In this document: positions 33,102 through 42,556 of the stretch, piece by piece
How positions within the stretch are numbered: position 1 is the stretch's first letter
Layout of the letters: each line of letters starts with the position of its first letter
Assembly (NCBI GenBank): GCA_013334765.1
Contig: JAAXWW010000004.1
Span: 1-42,556 of the forward strand
From: Candidatus Moraniibacteriota bacterium
GTDB lineage: Bacteria; Patescibacteriota; Minisyncoccia; Moranbacterales; UBA2206
Length of the DNA stretch: 42,556 nt
Reading direction: 5' to 3'
Notes under the pieces: model-generated
Seen by the model: the letters and a program-made list of their open reading frames with translations, nothing else
The model's database searches: none
What the model was told of the DNA's origin: nothing
Made by a program: the position numbers and the translations under genes

Positions 33102-35213
33102 ATGAGAAAACCTGACGAAAAACTGACATCCGTCCTGCGCCTCAACCCGCGACAGGAAAAGGCCCTTAAGAAACTGTGTCTCGTCACGATCCAGGATCTT
33201 TTGCTGCACTTCCCTTTCCGCTACGACGATTTTTCCAATATCGTCACCATTTCCAAAGATTATCTCGGGCAGATCATCACTGTCGAAGGAACCGTTTCGA
33301 AAATCAAGAGCCGGCGGATATTCCCCCGCCGCATGACGATAACGGAAATATTCATTCAGGATTCCGAGGACAACACGCTAAGGTCCGTCTGGTTCAACCA
33401 GGCCCTTTCGCTTTCCGGAATCAAAGAAGGGATGACCATCCGCGTTTCCGGCAAGCTGGCCATAGACCAGAAATTCTTTTCCATGTCCAATCCGTCATTC
33501 GAAAGAGCCGGACGCGCTGCGACGAATACGGGCTGCCTGGTGCCAGTCTATCCGGAAACCGACGGGATCACCTCCAAATGGATCCGCTGGCAGATGAAGA
33601 ACATTCTGGGATATGCCCAATATCTGGAGGATTTCGTTCCGGAAGAGACCCGGAAAAGGCTGCATCTTTTCAGTTTCAAGTCCGCTTTGAAACAGATCCA
33701 TTTCCCGGATGATAACGAGAAATTGATGATTGCCCAGAAAACTTTCGCTTTCCGGGAGATGTTCCTGATCCAGATAAAAGCGCTCCAGACGAAAATGGCT
33801 TGGGACGGGAAAAAAGCGATCAGCATGAAGCATGCCAAACAGCTGACGGACAACTTCATAGCCAAACTGCCTTTCACTCTGACCGGCGCCCAAGAGAAGG
33901 CCTATCACGAGATATTGAAAGACCTCGAAAAGCCCAGCCCGATGAATCGCCTTCTAAACGGGGATGTCGGAGCTGGAAAAACAGTCGTCGCGGCCATCGC
34001 CGCCCTGCAAGCCGCCGCTGCCGGACAGCAGGTCGCCATCATGGCTCCGACTGAAGTCCTGGCGCGCCAGCATTTCGAAAGCTTCTGCAGGATATTCGCC
34101 GATCGTGATTTCAGCATCGCCCTTCTGACAAATTCATACAAACTGCTATCGAAAAAACCAGCGGGAAATATTTCCGACAGCTGCATTGAGAAACTACCTA
34201 GGAGCGACCTGCTCGAAAAGATCTCATCCGGCGAAATCGACATCATCATCGGTACGCACGCCCTCATCCAGAAAGACGTCAGCTTCGGAAAGCTCGCGCT
34301 GGTCATCATCGATGAGCAGCACCGCTTCGGAGTAGCGCAAAGATCGGCGCTTCAGGATGAGACAATGGGATTGAAAGATGGAAGCAGAAAAACGATCCCC
34401 CACCTTCTCACCATGACCGCCACGCCCATCCCAAGGACTCTGGCTATCGCGTATTTCGGAAGCCTCGAGCTTTCCATCCTCGATGAAATGCCCAAGAACA
34501 GGAAACCGATCACGACAAGAATCGCCCAACCGAAACAGCAGAGGGAGATTTATGACTTCATCCGCAGCGAAGCCGGAAAGAGACGGCAGGCTTTCATCAT
34601 CTTCCCTTTCGTCGAGGAATCAAAATCCATGACCGAAGTCAAGGCTGCCATAACGGAACACGGAAGGCTGGCTGAAGAAATATTCCCTGAACTGAGGCTC
34701 GGCCTTCTTCATGGAAAGATGAAAGCCAAGGATAAAGAGGAAGTGATGAAGAAATTCAAAGACAAGGAATATGATATCCTCGTTTCCACTTCTGTCGTGG
34801 AAGTCGGCATCGATATCCCCAATGCCACTGTCATGCTGATCGAGAATGCCGAGCGTTTCGGCTTGTCGCAGCTTCACCAATTCCGCGGACGGGTCGGAAG
34901 AGGAGAACATCAATCATATTGCTTCCTTTTCACCGATTCGGCCGATCCTGAGAGGCTTCGCGTCATGGAAGAAACCACTGACGGATTCAGGATATCCGAA
35001 CGCGATTTGGAACTCCGCGGTCCAGGTCAGTTTTTCGGACGGGTCCAATCAGGGCTTCCGGATATCGCTATGGAAAACCTGGCCAACATGAAACTCATCC
35101 GAATATCGAGAGAGGAAGCGAAAGGAATCGTGTCGGAAGACCCGCAACTCAAAAAGCATCCCGCCCTTCGGGATGCCATCAGAAAATTCCAAGAAGAAGT
35201 GCATATGGAATAG
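33102..35213 (+). CDS. recG: ATP-dependent DNA helicase RecG
   Basis: LLNGDVGAGKTVVAAIAALQAAAAGQQVAIMAPTEVLARQH, IIDEQHRFGVAQR, TMTATPIPRTLAI, QFRGRVGRGEHQSYC; ATG at 33102 (the upstream part of the track ORF overlaps a tRNA). Confidence 0.97.
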   Translation: MRKPDEKLTSVLRLNPRQEKALKKLCLVTIQDLLLHFPFRYDDFSNIVTISKDYLGQIITVEGTVSKIKSRRIFPRRMTITEIFIQDSEDNTLRSVWFNQALSLSGIKEGMTIRVSGKLAIDQKFFSMSNPSFERAGRAATNTGCLVPVYPETDGITSKWIRWQMKNILGYAQYLEDFVPEETRKRLHLFSFKSALKQIHFPDDNEKLMIAQKTFAFREMFLIQIKALQTKMAWDGKKAISMKHAKQLTDNFIAKLPFTLTGAQEKAYHEILKDLEKPSPMNRLLNGDVGAGKTVVAAIAALQAAAAGQQVAIMAPTEVLARQHFESFCRIFADRDFSIALLTNSYKLLSKKPAGNISDSCIEKLPRSDLLEKISSGEIDIIIGTHALIQKDVSFGKLALVIIDEQHRFGVAQRSALQDETMGLKDGSRKTIPHLLTMTATPIPRTLAIAYFGSLELSILDEMPKNRKPITTRIAQPKQQREIYDFIRSEAGKRRQAFIIFPFVEESKSMTEVKAAITEHGRLAEEIFPELRLGLLHGKMKAKDKEEVMKKFKDKEYDILVSTSVVEVGIDIPNATVMLIENAERFGLSQLHQFRGRVGRGEHQSYCFLFTDSADPERLRVMEETTDGFRISERDLELRGPGQFFGRVQSGLPDIAMENLANMKLIRISREEAKGIVSEDPQLKKHPALRDAIRKFQEEVHME

Positions 35214-35214
35214 A

Positions 35215-36414
35215 TCAGCCTATGTCATGCGCTTTGATCGCCTGTTCATACATCTCAAGCAGCTTGCCGGTCGAAACCGAAGCAGTATATTCCTCCCTAG
35301 CAATCCTTGCGGAAGCATCGCTGAAACGCTGACGCAGAAGGTCATCCTCAGCCAGTTTCAATACCGCTTTTGAAAATTCTTCTTCATTCTCTTTCACCAG
35401 AAAGCCGTTAGCGCCGTCCTCTACCAAACTGCTGACACCCGTAGCTGAAACGGCCACGATCGGAAGACCGGAATACATCGCTTCGGTTATTATCATTCCC
35501 TGCGTTTCGCTTTTGGATCCATAGACGAAGATATCGGAAGCCGCATAATAGTCCTTCATGTCATTCTCACCGACCAGTCCGGCGAAAATGACCCTGCCCT
35601 CCACTCCGTTTTTCCTGCAGAGATCCTTGAGGCTGTCAGCAAGATACCCGTCTCCCGCAACCAGGAACCTTGTCCGGTTGTTTTTTTTGAGCACCGGGAA
35701 AACCGAATTGAAAACGAACTCGACATTCTTTTCCGGCGTCAACCGGGAAACCAGCAAAAGAACCGCCTCATCGTCAGCAATGTTATATTTCTGCCTGATT
35801 TTCTTCCTATCAGGATTCCGGAACTGTTCTTCATCCACTCCAGTCGCGATCGGTTTCATTTCTTTCCTGACTCCCCACCCTTTGAGGATGGGAATTATCG
35901 AATCGGTCGGCACAACGACCCGGTCCGCCTTATTGGCATAGCTGACCGCTTTCCTGGTCATATATTCCATCACTAATTTCTTCGGCAGGAAAGGAACGAA
36001 GGCGGCATACTGATCATAGAGGGTGTGCCAAGTGAAAACAAGCGGGATCTTTTTCTTTTTCGCCCATCTGGAAGCGGAAAATCCCAAAAGATTGGGATGC
36101 TGGGAGTGAATGATGTCCAGATTGAGTTTCTTTATGATCTTGTCCATCTCGATGGAATGAGGAACAGCCAAAGGAAAGCGGAATCTGAATTCCGTGTCGA
36201 TCGAAGGATAACGGAAAACGTTCGGATTCTTGTCATCAAATTCCTTCCATAAAGGGGCGAAAATAAAAACGGAGTGTCCCCGTTTCTCGAGCTCCTTCCT
36301 GAAAGATTCCACCGATTTGGAAACTCCATAGGGATTGGGCAGATAGTTGTTGGTGAATATGGCGATATTCATAGGCTTTCTAGTTTTCTTCGATGAATTT
36401 GAGTATATCTTCAA
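35215..36414 (-). CDS. Glycosyltransferase family 4
   Basis: NIAIFTNNYLPNPYGVSKSVESFRKELEKRGH; LLVSRLTPEKNVEFVFNSV; YGSKSETQGMIITEAMYSGLPIVAV. Confidence 0.93.
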   Translation of the reverse strand: MKIYSNSSKKTRKPMNIAIFTNNYLPNPYGVSKSVESFRKELEKRGHSVFIFAPLWKEFDDKNPNVFRYPSIDTEFRFRFPLAVPHSIEMDKIIKKLNLDIIHSQHPNLLGFSASRWAKKKKIPLVFTWHTLYDQYAAFVPFLPKKLVMEYMTRKAVSYANKADRVVVPTDSIIPILKGWGVRKEMKPIATGVDEEQFRNPDRKKIRQKYNIADDEAVLLLVSRLTPEKNVEFVFNSVFPVLKKNNRTRFLVAGDGYLADSLKDLCRKNGVEGRVIFAGLVGENDMKDYYAASDIFVYGSKSETQGMIITEAMYSGLPIVAVSATGVSSLVEDGANGFLVKENEEEFSKAVLKLAEDDLLRQRFSDASARIAREEYTASVSTGKLLEMYEQAIKAHDIG

Positions 36415-37222
36415 AGACGTGCTCGTTTCTGATGTCGGAAATGAACGTGTGATAGGCGCGTTTGATGTGCTTTTTCTTTTTTATTTTCGATCCGATACGC
36501 GCATAGATCTCTTCTGCACTTTTCCTGTCGATGATATTGTCTATCTCGGATTGCATGATAAAGCTCGGCTGGGTCACCTCCGACAATTTCTCTCTGGCAT
36601 GCCGCACCAGATGAAAAACCTCCAGAACGCTTGCGATGGGATATCTCCGGTATGCGGTGCGCCTGGTGATGCTCTCGGAAAATCCGAAAGAAGGAGGATA
36701 GGCTTTTTTCGCATATTTCTTGAAAGGCGCTATCATTCTCAAGACAAAAAACAGGAACTTTTCCATACGGAGCCTGTATGGCATCGCCATAAGCGTAAGC
36801 GACGTTACGCCTTTTTTCTCCCTGGCCACCATCATAGCCAGAACTGCCCCGATCGATGTCCCGATGATATGGACCTGGTCGTATTTTTGGGCAAGCTCAT
36901 TGTATGCTTCCTCGACGCTTGCGAGCCAATCTTCCCATCTGACATTTTCCAAATCTTCCGGAACAGTGGCGTGGCCTTTGAGTATGGGGCCTGAAACCGC
37001 ATATCCGTTTTCATTGAGATATGTTCCAAGGCGGCGAAGCTCATAGGGAACAGCTGTCCAGCCATGCACAAGCAGGACCGCCTTGCCGTTTGCTCCCTCG
37101 AAAAAGAACGACTGACTGATCAGATGCTTTTCTTTTTCATATAGGGATTCGAGATTATTAAAAGCAGCGTCCTTATCCTTTCCTATTTTTATTCTTGTGA
37201 TCCTTTCTGGCATATTTAACAT
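36380..37222 (-). CDS. Alpha/beta hydrolase (carboxylesterase/lipase-like)
   Basis: AVLLVHGWTAVPYELRRLGTYLNENGYAVSGPILKGHA; VHIIGTSIGAVLAMMVA. Confidence 0.87.
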   Translation of the reverse strand: MLNMPERITRIKIGKDKDAAFNNLESLYEKEKHLISQSFFFEGANGKAVLLVHGWTAVPYELRRLGTYLNENGYAVSGPILKGHATVPEDLENVRWEDWLASVEEAYNELAQKYDQVHIIGTSIGAVLAMMVAREKKGVTSLTLMAMPYRLRMEKFLFFVLRMIAPFKKYAKKAYPPSFGFSESITRRTAYRRYPIASVLEVFHLVRHAREKLSEVTQPSFIMQSEIDNIIDRKSAEEIYARIGSKIKKKKHIKRAYHTFISDIRNEHVFEDILKFIEEN

Positions 37223-37246
37223 TTATTTTTCATTACGGAAAAATAG

Positions 37247-37849
37247 CTAGATTCTATTTTTATCAAAAAATCCCCCCGCCTGCTTCTTTTTATAAAGCGA
37301 AATGGCAACAAATGAAAATATTGCGATAATGAAAATGATCCACCCTGCCCAACTGATGTATTGTTTGATTTCACGCCACAAATAGCCATAGAAATATCCC
37401 ATCGCCACCAAGGCGCTGCTCCAGATTACTCCGCCGAGAAAAGAATACTTCACGAATTTCTTGAAATCCATTTTGACGATGCCGGCAGCAGTGAACGTCG
37501 CCCAGCAAAGCCCGGTTGTTGCCTTTACGGCGAAAATGGTCTTCCCCCCGTGATGCTCGAAATATTTTTCCATCTTTTTAACAAGCGGTTCCGTGATTCC
37601 CATATACTTCCCAACATTCCTCACGAACCCGAGTCCCCAGTGATAACCCAAGCCATAGAAAATGATATCGCCGATCATATCGCCAGCGATTGAAAAAACG
37701 AGCACTACGGCGAAATTGAAAGCGCCAAGAGCTGCCAGCATCGCAGCGATGATGGTCACGACCGGTCCTTCGATTATCATGAGCGGCAGCATGCCCCAAT
37801 AGCCGTAGTGTTGAAGGAAATGAAAAATTGTCTGTCCTGTCTGTTCCAT
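37247..37849 (-). CDS. DedA family (VTT domain) membrane protein
   Basis: YGYWGMLPLMIIEGPVVTIIAAMLAALGAFNF; GDMIGDIIFYGLGYHWG; KYFEHHGGKTIFAVKATTGL. Confidence 0.92.
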   Translation of the reverse strand: MEQTGQTIFHFLQHYGYWGMLPLMIIEGPVVTIIAAMLAALGAFNFAVVLVFSIAGDMIGDIIFYGLGYHWGLGFVRNVGKYMGITEPLVKKMEKYFEHHGGKTIFAVKATTGLCWATFTAAGIVKMDFKKFVKYSFLGGVIWSSALVAMGYFYGYLWREIKQYISWAGWIIFIIAIFSFVAISLYKKKQAGGFFDKNRI

Positions 37850-37899
37850 ATATGACTCAATTCTATCCTATCTGTGAAATTTATCAAACAAAAAGAACG

Positions 37900-37930
37900 A
37901 AAAGGCACCCGGAATTTCAGGGTGCCTTTT
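37900..37930. terminator. Hairpin terminator
   Basis: AAAAGGCACCC-GGAATTTCA-GGGTGCCTTTT. Confidence 0.85.
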
Positions 37931-37936
37931 GGATCG

Positions 37937-38012
37937 TACCGCGTATGGGATTCGAACCCATGATTTCCAGGATGAAAACCTGGCGTCCTAGACCAGACTA
38001 GACGAACGCGGC
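37937..38012 (-). tRNA. tRNA-Glu(TTC)
   Basis: RC GCCGCGTTCGTCTAGTCTGGTCTAGGACGCCAGGTTTTCATCCTGGAAATCATGGGTTCGAATCCCATACGCGGTA; anticodon TTC. Confidence 0.94.
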
Positions 38013-38170
38013 AGCATTAAAGCAAAAAGACGATTAGTCCTATTCGCCTTAATGGATGATAACACAAAGGAAAAATATGTCCAGCCTCCCGATAAACCAT
38101 CCTTGCTTTTTTCGGTTATTTGTGCTAGAATGTAAAGTCGTACCTTAAAAATCAGCTGGAGGATTTTTCG

Positions 38171-38941
38171 TTGATAATAGGCAGGGACGAGCCGTATGAG
38201 ATGTCTTGTTATCTCAACAGGCTCCGATTGGCATTGAGGCCTCTGGATAAAACAATCCTAACGGACAACGAGACATTCGTCCTTTTGAATGAGCTCGGTC
38301 CGGAAAATCAAAAGGAGCATATTATGAAAGTTGCTTTGGTTTTGACGGCTGGCGTCAAGAGCAAGATGTTTTGGGGAAGCTTCCAACTCCCCTTTTTCTG
38401 CAACTGGCCAACCATAAAATGGTTCGGCCGATTGTTTGGTTGGAAGCTGGTCTATTTAGATCAGCTCAAGACCGAAACCGTCTGCCGCCTGGAAAAGGCT
38501 TATAGCCTTTTCCAGAACGGAGTCATAGGCCTGATTTTCGTTTCAGGAGGAGGGAAAACGAACAGCGCCAAGCTGATGAAAGACTGGCTGACTGGTAAAG
38601 GACTTCCTCCCGAGTCCATCCGTACTGACGACAAGTCAGTCAGCACCGCCACCAATGTGGCAGCCTTCGCTGGGTTCATCAAGAATCTAGATGGCTTTGG
38701 CGAGGAAATCGTGGTTTTCTTGGTTTCGAGCTGGTACCACACCGGCCGAGCCAGGAAGTTTTTCGAAAAGATCCTCCGCGATGTCACAATTATTGAGATC
38801 AAGGCATATCCGCCATTGTCGTGGGAGTGCCTAAAAGAGGAATACTTGTATAATCTGTTGAGCGAGCCATTCAAAAGATTGGTTTCGCTTAGCAGCGGCT
38901 TATTGGGCTTTTTCGACAAGATCGAGAAGGCATCCCGCTGA
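38171..38941 (+). CDS. DUF218 (YdcF/ElyC-like) protein
   Basis: GLIFVSGGGKTNSAKLMKDWLTGKGLPPESIRTDDKSVSTATNVAAFAGFI...VVFLVSSWYHTGRARKFF; true start may be internal (MKVALVLTAGV). Confidence 0.82.
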   Translation: MIIGRDEPYEMSCYLNRLRLALRPLDKTILTDNETFVLLNELGPENQKEHIMKVALVLTAGVKSKMFWGSFQLPFFCNWPTIKWFGRLFGWKLVYLDQLKTETVCRLEKAYSLFQNGVIGLIFVSGGGKTNSAKLMKDWLTGKGLPPESIRTDDKSVSTATNVAAFAGFIKNLDGFGEEIVVFLVSSWYHTGRARKFFEKILRDVTIIEIKAYPPLSWECLKEEYLYNLLSEPFKRLVSLSSGLLGFFDKIEKASR

Positions 38942-38947
38942 GTTGCC

Positions 38948-38985
38948 ACCGGGCGGTCTGCGTATGCAGGCTGCCCGGTTTTTTA
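38948..38985 (+). terminator. Rho-independent terminator
   Basis: ACCGGGCGGTCTGCGTATGCAGGCTGCCCGGT followed by a T run. Confidence 0.85.
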
Positions 38986-39052
38986 TTTTTGCAATTATCT
39001 TTCCGATATAGTAGCCTTAACTAAGACATATATTCATCTTCTAATAATATCT

Positions 39053-40129
39053 ATGCTAATCCTCGGAATCGAAACTTCATGCGACGAAACGGCGGCGGCT
39101 GTCATCAACGCGTCCGACCATGGGATCGAGGTCGTTTCCAATGTCGTGTCATCGCAAGTCAAGCTGCATGCCGAATGGGGCGGCGTCGTTCCTAATCTCG
39201 CGGCAAGAGAACACCTCAAGAACATCCTGCCCGTAATAAGCAGCTCGCTTCAGGAAGCGAATATCGTTCCGGAACAGCTAGATCTGATGGCAGTGACGAG
39301 CGGCCCGGGACTCATCCCAGCCCTTCTCATCGGGACGACTGCCGCCAAGACGCTCGCCTATCTCTGGAAAAAGCCATTGATCGGGATCCACCATATCGAA
39401 GCGCATATATATGCCAACCTCATATCCGGAAATTCCGATTCAAAAGAGGAACTGAAATTTCCGGTTCTGGCGCTGGTCGTTTCAGGCGGGCACACCCAGC
39501 TCATCCTCATGAAAGAACATTTGAGATATGAAATTGTCGGTCAGACGCTTGATGACGCTGTCGGCGAAGCTTTCGACAAGGTGGCCAGGATCCTCGATTT
39601 GGGATATCCCGGCGGACCGATCGTTTCTAAGTATGCCGACAGCTTCAAAACGGATGCGGAAAGCAAGGAGTGGCTGGGAATGAGATTCCCCCGCCCGATG
39701 TTCGACTCCAAGAATTTCGATTTTTCATTTTCAGGACTGAAAACTGCTGTCCTTTATGCTGTCAAAAGCAATCCGCAAATACTTTCTAGTGAAACACTGA
39801 AAAAAGAAGCCTGTTTTCAATTCCAGGAAGCGGTCATCGACACGCTGATTCACAAGACACTTGGCACAGTGGAGAAATACGGCGTCAAGACCGTCATGCT
39901 GGCCGGAGGAGTAAGCGCCAACAGCGAACTGCGGGCGCGCCTTGGAACAGCGATCAAGAACAGGTTCCCTAACATCGGATATATCATTCCTAATATCAGC
40001 TATTCGGGAGACAATGCCGCCATGATCGCGGCGGCGGCATACTATCGCTGGAATTCATTGGAAGACAAGGAGGCATTGGAAGAAAGCTGGAAAACGCTCG
40101 ATGCGGATGCCAATATGAGCCTGTCCTAG
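39053..40129 (+). CDS. tsaD: tRNA N6-adenosine threonylcarbamoyltransferase TsaD
   Basis: MLILGIETSCDETAAAVI; VTSGPGLIPALLIG; GIHHIEAHIYAN; VSGGHTQLILM; MLAGGVSANSELR. Confidence 0.98.
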   Translation: MLILGIETSCDETAAAVINASDHGIEVVSNVVSSQVKLHAEWGGVVPNLAAREHLKNILPVISSSLQEANIVPEQLDLMAVTSGPGLIPALLIGTTAAKTLAYLWKKPLIGIHHIEAHIYANLISGNSDSKEELKFPVLALVVSGGHTQLILMKEHLRYEIVGQTLDDAVGEAFDKVARILDLGYPGGPIVSKYADSFKTDAESKEWLGMRFPRPMFDSKNFDFSFSGLKTAVLYAVKSNPQILSSETLKKEACFQFQEAVIDTLIHKTLGTVEKYGVKTVMLAGGVSANSELRARLGTAIKNRFPNIGYIIPNISYSGDNAAMIAAAAYYRWNSLEDKEALEESWKTLDADANMSLS

Positions 40130-40226
40130 AAAATTTAGGCATATGAGGCTTGCGCAGTTGTTATGCCAGCTAGCTAATGCGGCAACCAAAAACCAGCCAA
40201 CGCTAATCGGATATAATTTAATCATC

Positions 40227-40694
40227 ATGCTTTTCAAATCTTTCCTCTATGGAATACTCGCCGCCTTGGGAGCGCTCGTCGTAGAGCTCGGCATCCTTTC
40301 TTTTTTCTTCGACAGCTATTTTTCAGGCGCCAATGCCGGATATTCCACATCCGTATCTTTTCTTCTTGTTGCCGCCATACTCGAAGAAATATCCAAGGCG
40401 CTGTTCGTTTTCAAATTGAACGCTCAGGAAAACAATGTCCTGAAGCCATACCTGGCTGCCATGCTTGTCGGATTGGGATTTTTCGCTGCTGAATTTGCCC
40501 TCAAACAACCGCTGTTTTCGAACGGCTCGATCATTCAGTCAACCGGAGTCCTTTTCGTGCATGTATTCACGACGTTCATCCTGGGCTATGCCCTTTGGAA
40601 AGCGCCGCGGAAAAGGACCGCCCTGATTGCGATGACAGCCTTGAATATCGCCCTTCATTTCGGATATAATATCCTAGTGCTCAGCTATTCCTAA
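40227..40694 (+). CDS. PrsW-like multi-TM membrane protein
   Basis: VSFLLVAAILEEISKALFVFKL (EE..K motif) and multiple TM segments; start at MLFKSFLYG preferred. Confidence 0.65.
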   Translation: MLFKSFLYGILAALGALVVELGILSFFFDSYFSGANAGYSTSVSFLLVAAILEEISKALFVFKLNAQENNVLKPYLAAMLVGLGFFAAEFALKQPLFSNGSIIQSTGVLFVHVFTTFILGYALWKAPRKRTALIAMTALNIALHFGYNILVLSYS

Positions 40695-40761
40695 ATCCGC
40701 CTTGCCAAATAATCACAATCCGATATAATTCAACTATACGAAATAAATAACTAAAAACGCT

Positions 40762-41295
40762 ATGACAAAAATAAAAAAATCCTTTTTTGAAAGACTGACC
40801 GGAGCAAGCGCGCTTGAGGAAAACTCGTATGAAATCGAAAAGACCATTCATCCGACTGGGAATATGTATGAGGAACGGGAAACCGAGATGTTCATAAATT
40901 CAGCCACTCCGACCAGCCAGCAACCGGCAAGGGAAGAAAGCATAAGCATCAACACTGACGACAGCGAGGGCCAGCTGACTATCGACGTCTACCAGACCGA
41001 CACCGACATCGTCATCAAATCGACCATCGCCGGGGTGAAGCCTGAAGATTTGGATGTGTCCATCAACAACGACATGCTGACAGTCCGAGGAGAAAGGAAG
41101 AATGACGAGCAGGTCCCGGAAGAGAATTATTATTACCAGGAATGCTATTGGGGAACATTCTCCCGTTCGGTCATCCTGCCAGTCGATGTAGTTTCAGACA
41201 AGATCGAAGCTTCCATGAAGAACGGGATACTGACAGTCAGGATGCCGAAGGCCACCAACAACCGCCTGAAGAAGATCCAGGTCCGCGGATTCTAG
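40762..41295 (+). CDS. Hsp20/alpha-crystallin family small heat shock protein
   Basis: LTIDVYQTDTDIVIKSTIAGVKPEDLDVSINNDMLTVRGERK...GTFSRSVILPVDVVSDKIEASMKNGILTVRMPK. Confidence 0.95.
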   Translation: MTKIKKSFFERLTGASALEENSYEIEKTIHPTGNMYEERETEMFINSATPTSQQPAREESISINTDDSEGQLTIDVYQTDTDIVIKSTIAGVKPEDLDVSINNDMLTVRGERKNDEQVPEENYYYQECYWGTFSRSVILPVDVVSDKIEASMKNGILTVRMPKATNNRLKKIQVRGF

Positions 41296-41327
41296 CAGGA
41301 AAAAAGCATTATCGTTAGAAATTCATT

Positions 41328-41360
41328 CCCCCTGTCCCCTTTCCGGAACAGGGGGCTTTC
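41328..41360 (+). terminator. Rho-independent terminator after hsp20
   Basis: CCCCCTGT/ACAGGGGG stem. Confidence 0.75.
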
Positions 41361-41411
41361 ATTTTGCGGCAAATCGTTGATTCAGGACGGCTTTTGGTAT
41401 ATCCTTAACAT

Positions 41412-42556
41412 ATGAAGATCAAATATCTTTTTTTATTTGTTTGCCTTTTCTCGGTATTCGGCAGTTCGGCAGCAAGGGCTGAAACTTTCGAATTGGGATT
41501 CCTGTCACCTCAGGACATTATCAAGCTGTCGCAGCCTATCGATTTCAAGCTGGGTGATTCTTCATATAAAGCGACGATTGCGGATGTCAGCGCGTGGCTG
41601 AAACAAACCGATTCGCTCAGCTATGATCCCGGCTATTCTTCCGAAATAGAGAATACCCGTTTCTGCAAATACCGGAAATCGATGCTATGCGACCTTTCCT
41701 TCGATATCAAAAGGGAATCGCATATCCGCAAAAAGACACTGGTCGAACTGGATAGCGCCGCCGTTTCGGAATTCGTTTCCAATCTGGCGTTCAAAACTGA
41801 CAAGGAAGCTGAGAACGCTAGATTCAAGCTGGAAAACGGGAAAGCATCGGCTTTTTCGATGGGAGAGGAAGGAATCAAGATCAAGGAAGACGAAGTCACA
41901 AAATCGATCGTGGAATACGTCAGGAATCGGACAAGTGACTTGGACGGGACCCAGGAAGCTATCAGTCTTGCCTATGACAAGATAAAGCCGGAGGTTCCGA
42001 TCCAGTCGATCGACAGCATGGGCATAGACACGCTCTTAGGAGAAGGGCGCTCCAATTTCAGAGGCTCTCCCAGGAACAGGATCGCCAATATCAAAGTCGC
42101 GACAGCCAGATTCGACGGGGTGATGATAAAGCCGGGCGATGAATTCTCCTTCGTGAGCATACTTGGGCCCGTGGACGAAGAGCACGGGTATTATCCGGAG
42201 CTCGTCATCAAGAAAGACAAGACGGAACCGGAATTCGGGGGCGGAATCTGCCAGGTATCGACCACCGTTTTCAGGGCCGCCATCTATTCTGGATTGGAAA
42301 TAACCGCCAGAAGGAACCATGCCTATCCCGTAAGCTATTACAGCCCGCAAGGGATGGATTCGACCGTATACATACCCAAGCCGGATCTCAAATTCAAAAA
42401 CAATACCCCGGGATATATCCTCGTGCAGACCAAATTCGAAGGCACCGAGCTGATTTTCGATTTCTATGGAACCAGCGACGGCAGGCAGACGAACGTAATC
42501 GGACCGAAAATACTGGAACGGAATCCGGACGGGTCGATGAAGACTACTTTCACCCA
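41412..42556 (+). CDS. VanW family protein (3' end cut by the window)
   Basis: Signal peptide; RNRIANIKVATARFDGVMIKPGDEFSFVSILGPVDEEHGYYPELVIKKDKTEPEFGGGICQVSTTVFRAAIYSGLEITARRNHAYPVSYY; open to window end, absent from the ORF track. Confidence 0.93.
   Translation, partial: MKIKYLFLFVCLFSVFGSSAARAETFELGFLSPQDIIKLSQPIDFKLGDSSYKATIADVSAWLKQTDSLSYDPGYSSEIENTRFCKYRKSMLCDLSFDIKRESHIRKKTLVELDSAAVSEFVSNLAFKTDKEAENARFKLENGKASAFSMGEEGIKIKEDEVTKSIVEYVRNRTSDLDGTQEAISLAYDKIKPEVPIQSIDSMGIDTLLGEGRSNFRGSPRNRIANIKVATARFDGVMIKPGDEFSFVSILGPVDEEHGYYPELVIKKDKTEPEFGGGICQVSTTVFRAAIYSGLEITARRNHAYPVSYYSPQGMDSTVYIPKPDLKFKNNTPGYILVQTKFEGTELIFDFYGTSDGRQTNVIGPKILERNPDGSMKTTFT

Noticed and set aside
36347-36994. 215-aa plus-strand ORF
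   Set aside because: Antisense to the well-supported alpha/beta hydrolase and the start of the GT4 gene.

Overview
The window looks like a chromosomal segment from a small-genome bacterium, probably Candidate Phyla Radiation / Patescibacteria. That assignment is inferred from family content only: PIN-PhoH, DUF378, LytR_C, VanW, DUF218, DedA and half-size MFS proteins. The flanks are housekeeping: phoH-like, MFS and peptidase genes on the left; four tRNAs, recG, GT4, tsaD, hsp20 and vanW on the right. The centre (about 8-29.5 kb) is accessory. It holds (i) a four-gene run of extracellular sensor/Ig-like membrane proteins with no cytoplasmic output domain (7.97-11.08 kb); (ii) a LytR_C-type gene followed in frame, after its stop, by a degenerate copy of one of its own domains; (iii) a tightly packed minus-strand defense operon (12.28-20.83 kb): HTH, EcoRI-type adenine MTase, small TM protein, DUF262-HNH nuclease, Gabija-like GajA/GajB, DUF2779 nuclease, DnaQ/DUF3820 exonuclease and a truncated NERD protein; (iv) a headless phage module directly upstream on the same strand (ParB-MTase, MTase, TerS-like, TerL; 20.89-24.79 kb); (v) an SDR/serine-recombinase chimeric scar; and (vi) a promoter-preceded intergenic region (about 29.30-29.47 kb) that folds into several strong hairpins and is a candidate structured ncRNA or leader. 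The best candidates for something undescribed are the composite Gabija/nuclease operon, the sensor-only operon and the structured RNA. All calls come from reading the sequence and supplied translations; no searches were run.
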